Positions 37,474 to 48,183 of a stretch of DNA of 64,000 bases are shown piece by piece. The notes beneath the pieces were generated by a model that saw nothing but the letters and a program-made list of their open reading frames with translations, did no database searches and was not told where the DNA came from. The translations under genes and the position numbers were made by a program. The stretch comes from Trichopria drosophilae (lineage: Eukaryota; Arthropoda; Insecta; Hymenoptera; Diapriidae). Location of the stretch: positions 80,748,001-80,812,000 of the forward strand of contig CM059583.1 of assembly GCA_030407085.1 (NCBI GenBank), in the 5' to 3' direction. How positions within the stretch are numbered: position 1 is the stretch's first letter; each line of letters starts with the position of its first letter.

Positions 37474-39330
37474 ATGAATTTAACACTGCGCAGGGCTCTT
37501 GACCATCGGGCTGCTTCGGATGCAGCCCAGTCCCGAGGTGAAGGGGCAGTAATGGATGTCTCAATACGGCGACTAACGAATTCCCACGGACAATCTCAGA
37601 GTACGGAGGGTCTCAGGCAAGACCTTATGCGCTGCTACGAGGAGAGTTGTCCGCAGCAGAGAGGCTACATGGCGCGAATGCACAGTCGGTTTACAGTAAT
37701 GCACACCGAACTGGCAGATTGCTTTTCTCAATAACACCTGAGAAATTATGTGGCCTATTTGAAACGGATAGATTTCGTTGTTCCCAGCTGTCAACCTGTG
37801 TCCCTACGCGGTGCTAGGGGAGATACTGCATATTCTGAAAGCACGACTCTCGTGTTTAGGCGGAACCTGACAACCAAAATTTTGCCTAAACAACGAGAAA
37901 TAGACAGAGCCAGTAGCCTACTCCTGGATGCTCTTCCGGAGGACTGTGACCTATGGCAAGTAAATTGTACCGTTTACGAGGCTGCGAGTGATACGGTGAC
38001 TCCACGAAATCTGACAAAGAAATCGGGAAGCCGACAGATTATAAAACGCATGTCTCAATTCAACTTCAAAATTCGTTTGACGCGGAGACTCGCTTCCCGA
38101 ATTCAGTGTGTGATCGATTATATAACAGCTGGCCGTTCATTTACGGACGGTCAAGACGTTCGCACATCAACTACGAACGTACTATCAAACACTGAATATG
38201 CCGAAATTGTTTAACATTAATAGCAACGTTTGACCGATAAAATTCGTCTTTTGGCGGATGCCTAAAACAGGCTGCAAAGACGGGAGGATGGAATTCGAAA
38301 AAATGCAATATTTTGGCCAATTTGATAATTGGAGAACAACCCATTCCGCACTGGCTGGTGGAGGGCCGAACGACACTAATCCGAAAATCGCGGGATATGT
38401 CTGATCCGAGAAACTATAGATTAATCACAAGTCTCAATTCGTTATACAAATGGTTCACAAATAATGAGAAAGCTATGAAGACGGTGTAGCAGCGGATAGT
38501 AGAACTACGAGGCTGCAAAATGGGTATATCCGGCTGCAAGGACAACTTGCTTAGCGACAAGTGTATTTATCAGGACTCAGTCCAGTACAAGCGTAACCTG
38601 TCGATAGCCTGACTGGATTACATGAAGGCGTATGATTCAACATCGCACGAGCTTTTTAGCTTGTGCCCCTCGTTAACCCTTCATGTCCACCTAAATATAG
38701 TGAGAAGTGTAGCGGACCTGATACCTCTTTCGAAAACGCGCTTTGTCATGACATCGGCAATCGTAGAACCATGTCTATGTAGACTGGTTCAATTCCAAAG
38801 ATGTGTCTATCCAGGAGATTCTCTGAGTCCTTTGCTATTCTGCATCTCACTATTGCCTCTATCCGTTGCTCTCTGACAATCTCAAGGGTATATTCGAGGG
38901 TCGCCTGGTGAACGTATACATAACATCACTCATCTATTCTATAGGGTTCTAGATTCTCAAGTGTTATTGAAGATTTAAAGTCAAGCTCGTTGTGCTTGTA
39001 ATTGGAGTGCTGGGAGGAATGAGACCAAGTTTACTTGAAAACATCAAAAGCATTCCTGCCTGCCAACAATATGAAAAATCCATTGCAGGCCGAATGTAGA
39101 AAGCAGTGCTTCTGGAATCGCTTCGTCTGCTGAAATCACACGAGATACTGTAACCACTAACCCGATGGTACAGAGAGAAGTTGAAGTTGCGAAATGGCCC
39201 GGCGAAGTCTGCATGGGAGGAGATGGATATCGAAACCACTTTTATGCTGCAGACTGCACAGGTGGATTATGGACTTCCCGTAACTAAAACTTCCCATTAA
39301 GATCAAATGTAAGGGAGTCCGTGTTTTCTC
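37474..39330 (+). pseudogene. R4/Dong-like non-LTR retrotransposon, internally deleted copy
   Basis: 37,474-38,214 is one frame broken by a TAA at about 37,732. It continues, in shifted frames, into reverse transcriptase motifs: WLVEGRTTLIRKS...NYRLITSLNSLYK (38,350-38,450), GISGCKDNLLSDK, YMKAYDSTSH (motif A, about 38,620) and GDSLSPLLFCISLLPLS (motif 4, about 38,815). The YxDD region and the zinc knuckle are missing. After about 38,960 the sequence jumps to the C-terminal restriction-like endonuclease end (VLGGMRP..., complete copy at 44,802-45,137) and a 3' tail matching copy 2. The motif set (RT upstream, RLE-type C-terminus) places it in the R4/Dong group. Clade assignment is from motifs only. 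Confidence 0.75.
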
Positions 39331-39699
39331 ACAATAATACTATAAATAATTCCATAATTTTGCTATCTAGGCATCTCAAATTTTACACATTACATTCGCC
39401 ATTTAGAATTGGGACATTCTGAAATGAGATTCTTTTTCAGGAACTTAACAAAATCTATGAACCATAATTCATGATAGTTAGAAAAACCATTTACATGACC
39501 TCTACGCGATCTCTAAACATAAACATAATGACAGCTATGATAGGTCTAAATATTCATCGTTGTTTTTATAGTTTCATAATGAATGTCTCGGAACATGTCG
39601 TAAGTTTTCTAAAAATCTGTGGTAGTTATTCATACTTAATATTTCCAATACGTTTCATTAGGTCATTCAAAATCATTCTTTAAAAATGAAAGCACTTAC

Positions 39700-41480
39700 T
39701 CTTCTGTATTCTTTTAAAGTTGATTTGCGTTGTTTTCTTTCCTCTGAGGATTCGCCTTTAACTCTGCAATTTAAAATACTTAATACTGGCTTCATTGACT
39801 CTACAACAGATCCGATTTTCTTTGGTGACTGCACTCGATTTTGCAAATTAAATTGTGCCAAACTTTTAGTAGTCAATGTTTCTGTTTTTCTTCCTAATAT
39901 ATGTTTGGGAATTCCAGTATTATTATGCAATTTTATTTTTGAAAACCCCTATAAAATAAGCTCCGTTTTGTAATTAAACATTTCTATGCATAATTTCGAA
40001 TGAATGCATATTTTTCACATTTACCTTTGGTTCTGTAATTAATTTGGGATTATTACAAGTATTACTGGAAATACTTAATATACTCTTACAATCTTCTAGT
40101 TTTTCACGAGCTTCTACTAATAATTTTTGTAAAATTTCATTATCCTCCATATTATCGTCCTGTAAATTAGTAAGCTTCAATTGTTCTTTTAAAAGATTCC
40201 CAACATTTTCAACCTAAAATACCATCGTTATTAAACAAAGCCTTCGAAAACAAAGACGTTACTATGAACTCTTTTATGAATACTTACGTTTTCATTTTTT
40301 TTAATGGCAAATTCTTCTGCACATTTCAAAATTATGGCAGAATCTTGATTTACATGTCCATTAATTTCTTCACTATCCAATGCACCAATTTCGTTTCCAT
40401 CATAATTTGAATACATCTATAATATATTTTGAACCAAATTAATAATCGAAATACTTTTAAACTATTTAATTGTTATCTTACATATTCAAAATGATTATCT
40501 AAGAATGTCAATTGTTTGTTTCTTCTCATAATACTACTACTTATGGAATAATTAGTAAATTTTGACTTTATCTCATCCTCTCTGAAGGAATATTCTGAGC
40601 CATTCAAACTACAAATTCCATCTCTGTCTTCATCAAACTCTGCTGTACAGTCCGTAAAGAGTCCATTTGACACGTTATCAATGTCTTCTATATCTGCAGA
40701 TAAACATTAAATATAATGAGTAAATCTGTATTATTCAAAATTTTGTTGCGGTACTTACTTTCTATTCTTTTTTACATACCATATTCATATTTTTTATTCA
40801 TTTCATCGTTGACAGGCCTAGCATTGGCTAATTCCATAAAGTTATCCTCCAATACGTTTTCTTCGGTGTTAAAATCATAATCATCATCTAACGCAGCGAC
40901 AATATCTGGATCTAAATCAAGTCTTAGACCAGTGATCGGAGCTGCTTTATTTAAAACCCCGACTTTTTCTTCAACATTCGATTCAAATACTGATGAAGGT
41001 AAATTAATTTTTGTAGTGTGCAATATTTCATTTTCAATATTTTTAGCACTATCCCATTCTGTTTTGAGAACTGTAACGTCCTTCAAATGCTGCAGATAAT
41101 CATAATCATCTTCAAAAACAACCCCATATTTCCGTTGTTCCTTAACATCAGTTTTTAATTTTTTGTCATGCTTTGCAGCTTGCTTATCCTCCACGGCAGT
41201 AAGAACACGCAGTGGGGCATTTTCATCAACTAGAAGTGGGTCTCTTTGTGATCTATATACAAGATGAAATGACACGGAGTTATTCTTGTCGATGAACTTC
41301 TTTGATTTTCCTACCGGCTGTAAATTGATATAAAAAATAAGGTTTATTTAATAGACACATTTGTATGCCATTGCATAGTCAAATAATATTCTAAATCTAA
41401 TAAAATTTGCTTACAACAAACATTATATGACAATGTCTAAATTAATATAAGTGTTACTCAAATTTTTTTACATACACCAT
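39700..41480 (-). CDS. LTV1: LTV1 ribosome biogenesis factor (six exons; last exon not found)
   Basis: LTV1 is a conserved 40S pre-ribosomal assembly and export factor that is removed late in small-subunit maturation. Exons in transcript order: start codon at 41,480-41,478 (an in-frame upstream ATG is at 41,498) directly before a GTGTATG donor; 40,780-41,317; 40,482-40,693; 40,288-40,416; 40,025-40,213; 39,700-39,948. All have AG acceptors and GTA donors, and the phases join without a break into 440 codons. Recognisable LTV1 blocks: SFHLVYRSQRDP, EQRKYGVVFEDDYDYLQHL, LPSSVFES, LDLDPDIVAALDDDYDF, SIMRRNKQLT, GNEIGALD and the basic SSEERKQRKSTLKEYRR. The family's final ~40 basic residues should follow, but I find no such exon on this strand down to the window start. 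Reading past the last donor meets a stop after 8 codons. Exon 1 is the least certain part. Confidence 0.93.
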
Positions 41481-42350
41481 TAAATTTCTTATCGCCATAT
41501 TAATTGAATATACTATGGAAAAGATATAAAAATTCGTATTGAACCACATTTCCGTGATTCTGAATCGGTAACTATTATTTCTAGGTAATGCATATGATTT
41601 TTATTTACGTATTGCCTATATTCACGTACGGAGGAATGCTCCTCACGATATGTTCCTCGATTCCCTAACCGTGTTAGATGAAGTCGTTAATCAGTGTGTG
41701 CGCCGACCTGTAACGAATGCTAAGTTACATTTTACCAGTTCGATTGTGCGCCAAGACTAGGGAGTGGCAGGTCGTTTTTTCATGAACGCGTTTCGAAAAC
41801 TAATAGAAAGGTAGCACGGCAATGCCATTGCAAATGAATCGCAAAGAATCCACAAAAGTGATCAGAGACAAGAGAGAACAAAGAAATCCCATGCAGAAAC
41901 CCAAATTCTTGGGAAAACATCATGCTGCATAGTTAAATTTATCAACGAAGGTCATTGGTGGAACCTTGGAACGCTCTCAAGATGCAAACAAATGGTGAAA
42001 GATATCAAATTTCAGTGAATGTGAAGCTAAATAAGCATACCATATTATTATTTAACATATTGGAGGAATTATCTCCAAGAAATTACTTTGACGCAGTGGC
42101 AATATTCTCCTACAAAATAATATTTTGTCAATATGCTTAGAAAGCATGCCAACCTGCATCAGTTTGAATTTTTGAGATACTTCGATTATTAATATCTGAT
42201 TTTAATATAAATTTGTATATCGGTGTATAATTTAATACAAGACATTTATGAATATTTTTTATGATGACAGTTAATAATGATGAAAATTACACAATATTCC
42301 ACATATGATGATGAAGTTGGCATGCAGATAAACAGTTGCGTTATACCGGG
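41481..42350. other. LTV1 upstream region, no second gene recognised
   Basis: The LTV1 promoter should lie here, around 41,500-41,760. On the plus strand a basic 36-codon ORF starts at 41,821 (MPLQMNRKEST and on), and a 61-codon frame runs from 41,955; I recognise neither. A divergent gene is possible but unsupported. Confidence 0.4.
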
Positions 42351-42354
42351 TAGT

Positions 42355-42900
42355 CCGTTTTAATCTACCGATGGAAATAACTTCGAGAGAGATGGTTGTA
42401 TCAAAAAATGTTTCAGACAAAAGTTGTAGGCTTTGACGGGGGTAGTGTAACGGTGACCTGGCTGTTGACTTGCGTTCAAATTTGAGGGTTATTTGAAGGT
42501 CATATCGCGATTTTTAAATGGAAACCCTAATTTTTTATTACAGATTCTGATTCTTTGACGAAAAATATGAAAGTTTTGTTCTAAACATTTTTTTCGATGC
42601 GTGACAGGTGGCGCTGTAATCGGTAGTTTTAATCGATCGATGGAAATAACTTCCTGAGTGATGGTTGTATCAAAAAATATTTCCGACAAAAGTTGTAGGG
42701 TTTGTAGGGTGTCGTCTAAGAGTGACCTTGGCGTTGACCTTGAGTTCAAATTTGAGGGTTATTTGAAAGTCATATCGCGATTTTTAAATGGAAACTCCAA
42801 TTTTTTTGTAACAGATTCTGATTCTACGACGAAAAATATGAAAGTTTTGTTCTAAACATTTTTTTCGATGCGTGACAGATGATGCTGTAATCGGCAGCTT
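42355..42900. repeat. Two-copy tandem repeat, 269-bp period
   Basis: Copies start TAATCTACCGATGGAAATAA (42,361) and TAATCGATCGATGGAAATAA (42,630). They share TTCAAATTTGAGGGTTATTTG, CATATCGCGATTTTTAAATGG and CATTTTTTTCGATGCGTGACAG. A third unit begins at TTTAATCTAC (42,899) and stops. The short ORFs on either strand are by-products. Confidence 0.85.
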
Positions 42901-43030
42901 TAATCTACACGGAGAGAATATTTGAATGATTTTACGTCAACTAGTTACAAGGTAAATAGCCCCAATGCCTCTTCGAGGGTATTTCTGATAACTATTGAGG
43001 GAAATTCAGTTCATTGTTGACGCAAAATCT

Positions 43031-43380
43031 GTCGATGTAGTGATCGAGGATATATTAGTTGATGAACGAGGCAAAAGCGGTTGGTATTCGAGGCGCACCG
43101 CGTCAATAGCATATCGAGGCATCAGGCCCCGACGATCGACTTCTCACGCCTCGACCGATCAACGTAAAATCCGCCAAATCGCCGAGGTAGTACCAATTCC
43201 ATCCCCTCCTTTCCGCGGCGCTACCTCGGCGATTTGGCGGATTTTACGTTGATCGGTCGATGCGTGAGAAGTCGATCGTCGGGGCCTGATGCCTCGATAT
43301 GCTATCGACGCGGTGCGCCTCGAATATCAACCGCTTTTGCCTCGTTCATCAACTAATATATCCTCGATCACTACATCGAC
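43031..43380. repeat. Near-perfect hairpin: 160-bp arms, 30-base loop
   Basis: Arms 43,031-43,190 and 43,221-43,380 are exactly equal in length and differ at about three positions. The ends are GTCGATGTAGTGATCGAGG and its complement. The arms are GC-rich and packed with GATCG and CGAGG words, unlike the AT-rich surroundings. The 85-codon ORF at 42,995 merely runs into the left arm. It may be a MITE, a recent inverted duplication or a long-hairpin RNA gene. No clear target duplication. Confidence 0.9.
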
Positions 43381-44104
43381 TGATTTCGAATATTCATAAC
43401 TTTGTCAAAAATTAATCAATTTTTCGGTTCTAAACACCAAAGATCCACAAATTTATATTACTTTTTAAAAAAAAATTATAATGCAATAAATTTACAACAA
43501 TCTTATAATTATAACTATATTAAAAGAAATGTTTTTGCTAAGGGTTGTAAAAAAAATAAAAATTGTTAAATTACTTCAAGTAAGGTTCATGAAAATTACT
43601 ACTCGGGGGTTTGCGGGGTCGCTGATTACGAATCTCATGTTATTTTTTTCAAAACTCAAGATGGCGGATCCAATATTGCGCACGAAAATATTTGAAAATT
43701 AAGCTAGACTCATGAAAATGACCATCAGATTAACTGAAAAGAGAAAAACTAACATCAGATTCGTAATCAGCGACCTCAAAAACCCTTAAAAACAGAGTAT
43801 GACGAAAATAGCATCACCTAAAAAAATCAGGCCTTAAAGGGTTAAGGTACTGTTAACGTCAGTTATATTATATTAGAAGAGACGCCGAATACGTCCCAAA
43901 ATAAAAGTCAAGATCAGTCTCACGCCCAATGCCGGATTAAGGGGGGGGGGGGGCTAGAGGGGCTTCAACCCCGGGGCCGCAGGAGTCTGGGGGCACCATA
44001 ATCTATTGTATAAGTCATTTTTAATTTTATTTTTTAAAAAAGCCAGTTTTTAAAAAAATTAAATTTTAATTGAAAGTGGTTGATTTATGCCAAATCGCTT
44101 TATT
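43381..44104. other. AT-rich DNA with a second copy of a dispersed repeat and a G-tract
   Basis: 43,600-43,800 (GGTCGCTGATTACGAATC..., AAGATGGCGGATCC, ATTCGTAATCAGCGACC) parallels 17,636-17,900. A (G)13 tract beginning near 43,940 starts a G/C-rich low-complexity patch. No gene seen. Confidence 0.5.
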
Positions 44105-44159
44105 TACAGATGAAATTAATAACAACAGTACTTTTATAGTAATAATTATAACAATAATG

Positions 44160-44193
<34 letters not shown>

Positions 44194-44195
44194 TG
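44105..44195. repeat. AAT/ATA microsatellite
   Basis: An uninterrupted (ATA)n run at about 44,157-44,192, preceded by an impure stretch. It abuts the 5' truncation point of the R4/Dong-like copy 2. Confidence 0.85.
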
Positions 44196-45350
44196 AAATT
44201 CAGGGGAAGGGGGCGTTTTTGTACAACGCGGCGGAACGAGCGGCGCGAAACCTCGGTCTGGTTTTCAACGTGGGACGTAGTGGTGCACAGGAGGCTGAAT
44301 CAGTCATCAATCTGTACCCAGTGCGTCTCAGGGCTAACATACGGAACGAACAACTCCGTATGTTGGAGGGAAGGCATATCGACAAGCCGTTGCATGGACA
44401 ATTCTTTCGAAATGTCCAACAACTTGGCTTGTCGGCAGAGATGACCTTCTCCTTCTTAAGATCAGCCGGCTTGAAATCCGAGACCGAGGGATTTATCTTC
44501 GCGTGCCAGGATGGGGTCATCAATACCTTAGCGTACCGCCAGAACATCTTACACCAGGCGGTACAGAGTACGCTTTGTAGATTGTGTAGATGTCATGCTG
44601 AGGCACTAATGCATCTTTTGGCAGCATGCCCAATATATGCAATTTCAGCATACATCGAACGTCACAATGCGGCTCTTCGAGTGCTGTATAACCATCTTCG
44701 CAGCACTTATGGTATTGATGCAACCCCAGTTTTGCCGTACGTCCCCGCTGATATTGAATCCGTAGTCGGGAATGAGTCTTGCCTAATATCCTGGAATTAG
44801 TAATAAGCCTGACATCGTCCTTGTTGACTTCGATGACAAATCCATCTTCGTCATCGAGTTTTCTGCACCAGCAGAAACAAATATAGTCAGCAAAGAGGAC
44901 GAAAAACGGATGAAATATCAGGAACTCCTGTTCGAGATTCGCAGGCTGTATCGAGGATTCAAAATCAAGCTCGTCGTGCTGATAATTGGAGTGCTGGGAG
45001 GAATGAGACCAACTTTCCTCCAAAACATCAAAAGCATTCCGGCCTGTCGAGAACATGCAAATTCCATCGCAGGCCGAATGCAGAAAGCAGTGCTACTGGG
45101 ATCTCTCCGTCTACTGAGGTCACACGAGATCCTGTAACCACTTACCCAATGGTAGAGGGAGTGGTTACAGTTGCAAACGAAATGGCCCGGTGCAGTCTGC
45201 AGCGGAGGAGATGGATATCGGAGCCACTTTTCTACTGCAGACTGCACACGTGGATTCTGGAGGGCCAAGGGAGGTTAGGGTTTTAGTCGGTAAACCTTGC
45301 CGTTAACATCAAAGGTGAGGGAGTCCGACACACGGGGGGTTAACCAACAT
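44196..45350 (+). pseudogene. R4/Dong-like non-LTR retrotransposon, 5'-truncated copy 2 (C-terminal half)
   Basis: The first frame (44,219-44,800) ends with a C-x2-C-x8-H-x4-C zinc knuckle (CRLCRCHAEALMHLLAAC, about 44,576-44,630) followed by IERHNAALRVLYNHLRSTYG. A frameshift near 44,800 moves to the frame 44,802-45,137. That frame has a PD...D...IEF restriction-like endonuclease signature (KPDIVLVDFDDKSIFVIEF), then KYQELLFEIRRLYRGF and a TAA stop. Knuckle plus C-terminal RLE is typical of R2/R4-type elements. The 3' tail to about 45,350 matches copy 1 (39,140-39,330). It has one frameshift and no RT domain. Confidence 0.8.
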
Positions 45351-45528
45351 CTTCAACCCCCTATGGTGCCCAACGCATTTCCCCACTCCGTCAAACAAAA
45401 AAAATAATGCAATCCTTCGCCTTCGGCTCGGTTTTGTTCATCGCCGCCTCGTCTCGGGCTCTTGCGGCGCCATGATACTGGCAGTCAGCAAACCGCCCGA
45501 CGCCCGTTTGGCCTCTTGTATCGAAATA

Positions 45529-45862
45529 TTAGGAAGTTTTACGCGAAGCTGTACCGCCAGGCGGCAGCACGTTAAGCCTGCACTTCGTAACGTCTGTGAC
45601 GTACACGTTGCCCACCATTCAGGCTGGAATTTATAGTTGCGATAACCTGAGATCGTGATCTCTAACCGAGGGAAATAGTCTTGTGATTGCTGAATTCCGT
45701 AAGATAGTACGTTTTCATTGGTTGAGTTCACTGTTCGAGATCACGATCTCAGTTTACCGCGACTATAAATTCCAGCCTCAGTGTGTACGTCACACAGACG
45801 TACGAGAGTGCTAGCTTAACGTGCTGCCGCCTGGCTGTACAGCTTCGCGTAAAACTTCCTAA
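45529..45862. mobile_element. MITE with TTAGGAAGTTTTACGCG ends and TA target duplication
   Basis: Inverted arms of about 130 bp (45,529-45,660 and 45,735-45,862) run through GAAGCTGTAC, GCCGCC/GGCGGC and GGCTGGAATTTATAG to GAGATCGTGATCTC. TA flanks both ends. The interior has no coding capacity. A Tc1/mariner-type source is likely from the TA duplication. Confidence 0.75.
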
Positions 45863-46654
45863 TACTATTAGTGAATTTCAAGCCTTGCACCGTTTCTGCA
45901 CTCTTGCACCGAAAAGTATAAAAAACAAACACCGTCTACGTGCAAGTCGTGCGGCTAGAGATAGAGGTTAACTTATGGATTGGCCGGGTTTGTCGTTTGA
46001 AAATCAATATTTCTGAAGACATAATTTATTTATAAAAACATTTAACAACTCTGACGAAATTTTCATGGTCATATATGGGTCATACAAGCCCTCAGTCTAA
46101 AGATTAACGGGATTTTAATAGTGAGACTATATGAGTGTTAGCGTACGAATAACTTGGCACAAACTGGGCACACACAATACTCCCGTATACACACGCACAC
46201 CTGCGCACACACACGCACAGCACCACATGTGCGATTTCGATTCAATTTAAACTGGGGGCACAATTGCACATATAGTCCAAGGGCCTCACGGTCTCCAGAT
46301 CCGGCATTGCTCACGCCGACAGTTACAACTGTGCCGACTTCTTATGAAGACACAACCCGGAAAAACTCGAGACCAGGCTCTAAAAAGGACAGCACGACTC
46401 AAGTGAAGAAGGAAAGAAAGAGTTAACTATTTCAATTAAATCTGTTAAACATTATTTTATGCCCGAGAATAATGGAAGAGCCGGTATTTACTTTGAAGGG
46501 TCTCTCTTTCTCTCTCTCCCTCTGTCTCTCTACCGTGTCAGGGCCTTTTAATACTATGGACGACGTATGACACTGAAACTAGCAGCAGATCCCCAGCAGC
46601 AGATTCGGCGGAGCCGTGGTTCTCATTCATACAAAGTACATCGCAATTATATGA
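45863..46654. other. Simple-sequence-rich DNA, no gene
   Basis: (CA)n-like tract at about 46,168-46,222 and (TC)n tract at about 46,500-46,531. Otherwise unremarkable. The 90-codon ORF at 46,154 is mostly encoded by the CA repeat. Confidence 0.5.
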
Positions 46655-46662
46655 AGATCGGT

Positions 46663-47700
46663 ACGATGGTGAAGTTTGCAACGTTCGAGGCGAACGAAAC
46701 ATTTTTTTTTGTGGAACGAATACATATATGAACCTCATAAATGACAAAAATAAAATTTTCGAAAATTAGGGTGCTGGTGGAGGGCGCAAAACAGACCAAA
46801 AAAACCGAAAAATCGCTCTGAAAGGTTCATATATGACAAGAATAAAAAAAAAACTACGTTCGACAAAAAAAAAATCGTTCGCCTCCCCACTTTCGAGATG
46901 ATCCTGACATAGAAAAATTTTGAAAAAATTAGATTATGTTTGTTATGAGTATTAATGAATATTTAAAAAATAAAAACAGACCCCTAAAAGAAATTGGCGA
47001 TTTCAGAGCGATATTTCGGTTTTTTGGGGTGTCTTACCTCTACTTTCGAGATGATCCTGGCATAGAAAAATTTCGAAAAAATTACGTTGTTTGTTATGAG
47101 TATTAATGAATAATTAAAAAATAAAAACAGACCCCTAAAAGAAATTGGCGATTTCAGAGCGATATTTCGGTTTTTCGGGGTATCTTACCCCACTTTCGAG
47201 ATGATCCTGGCATAGAACATTTTCGAAAAAATTACATTATGTTTGTTATGAGTATTAATGAATATTTAAAAAATAAAAACAGACCTCTAAAAGAAATTGG
47301 CGATTTCAGAGCGATATTTCGGTTTTTTGGGGTGTCTTACCTCTACTTTCGAGATGATCCTGGCATAGAAAAATTTCGAAAAAATTACGTTGTGTGTTAT
47401 GAGTATTAATGAATATTTAAAAAATAAAAACAGACCCCTAAAAGAAATTGGCGATTTCAGAGCGATATTTCGTTTTTTTTGGGTGTCTTACCTCTACTTT
47501 CGAGATGATCCTGGCATAGAAAAATTTCGAAAAAATTGCGTTGTTTGTTATGAGTATTAATGAATAATTAAAAAATAAAAACAGACCCTGTCTCTTTTGC
47601 GCCCTCCACCAGCACCCTAATTTTATTTTTGTCATTTATGAGGTTCATATATTATATACGCCTCGATATACACCTCGAACGTTGCGAACTTCAACATCGC
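46663..47700. mobile_element. Non-autonomous Foldback-like element related to the 9.4-kb transposon
   Basis: An exact 8-bp target duplication AGATCGGT flanks it (46,655-46,662 and 47,701-47,708). The ends ACGATGGTGAAGTTTGCAAC and GTTGCGAACTTCAACATCGC match the ends of the large transposon. The inverted arms include GGTGGAGGGCGCAAAA and GGTTCATATA. Inside are five tandem units of about 152 bp, anchored by TTTCGAGATGATCCTG at 46,891, 47,044, 47,194, 47,347 and 47,498. They share the CATAGxAAAATTTCGAAAAA core with the subunits of the large element's terminal repeats. No protein is encoded. Confidence 0.88.
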
Positions 47701-47950
47701 AGATCGGTGATAACTATCGGTCCACAATTTTCACCATATCATCTATACAACACTAACAATCGAATAATAATAAAAAAGTTGGGAAAAACTCACATAAACC
47801 AGGGAATTGTTTAAACAATTTTTAAACAAGAAGTGCTGCTGGCAAAACGGAGACAGTTACACATCTGCAATTCTTTTTACACGTTCCCTTCAACATTAGT
47901 AATCGATTCCACAAAGTGAAAAAAGTAACAAAAATGCGTACGGCTGTACG

Positions 47951-48183
47951 GAAGTTTTTTGTAAAGTTGTAGACTAATCTGACTTGTAGTTTTCAAGTAT
48001 CAATTGAAAGTTGTAATGCTGTCGCGTCGCGTCGTCTCTTTCACGAATATTCGAGATGACGCGACGCGACAGCATTACAACTTTCACGAACATTCGAGAC
48101 GACGCGACGCGACAGCATTAGAACTTTCAATTGTTACTTGAAAACTACAAGTCAGATTAGTCTATAACTTTACAAAAAACTTC
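47951..48183. repeat. Hairpin with internal duplicated CGCGTCGCGTCGTC core
   Basis: Outer arms start GAAGTTTTTTGTAAAGTTGT and mirror at the right end. Inside, a segment of TAATGCTGTCGCGTCGCGTCGTC occurs once forward and twice inverted, so two alternative foldbacks are possible. The core is CpG-dense in an AT-rich region. No coding capacity. Confidence 0.85.

Noticed and set aside
41955..42140. 61-codon ORF upstream of LTV1 as a divergent gene
   Set aside because: No conserved motif or splice logic; AT-rich chance frame cannot be excluded.
42995..43252. 85-codon ORF
   Set aside because: It is encoded by the left arm and loop of the 160-bp hairpin.
44520..45056. 178-codon minus-strand ORF
   Set aside because: Antisense of the R4/Dong-like knuckle and endonuclease; the sense strand has the motifs.
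46154..46426. 90-codon ORF rich in His/Thr
   Set aside because: Mostly translation of a CA microsatellite.
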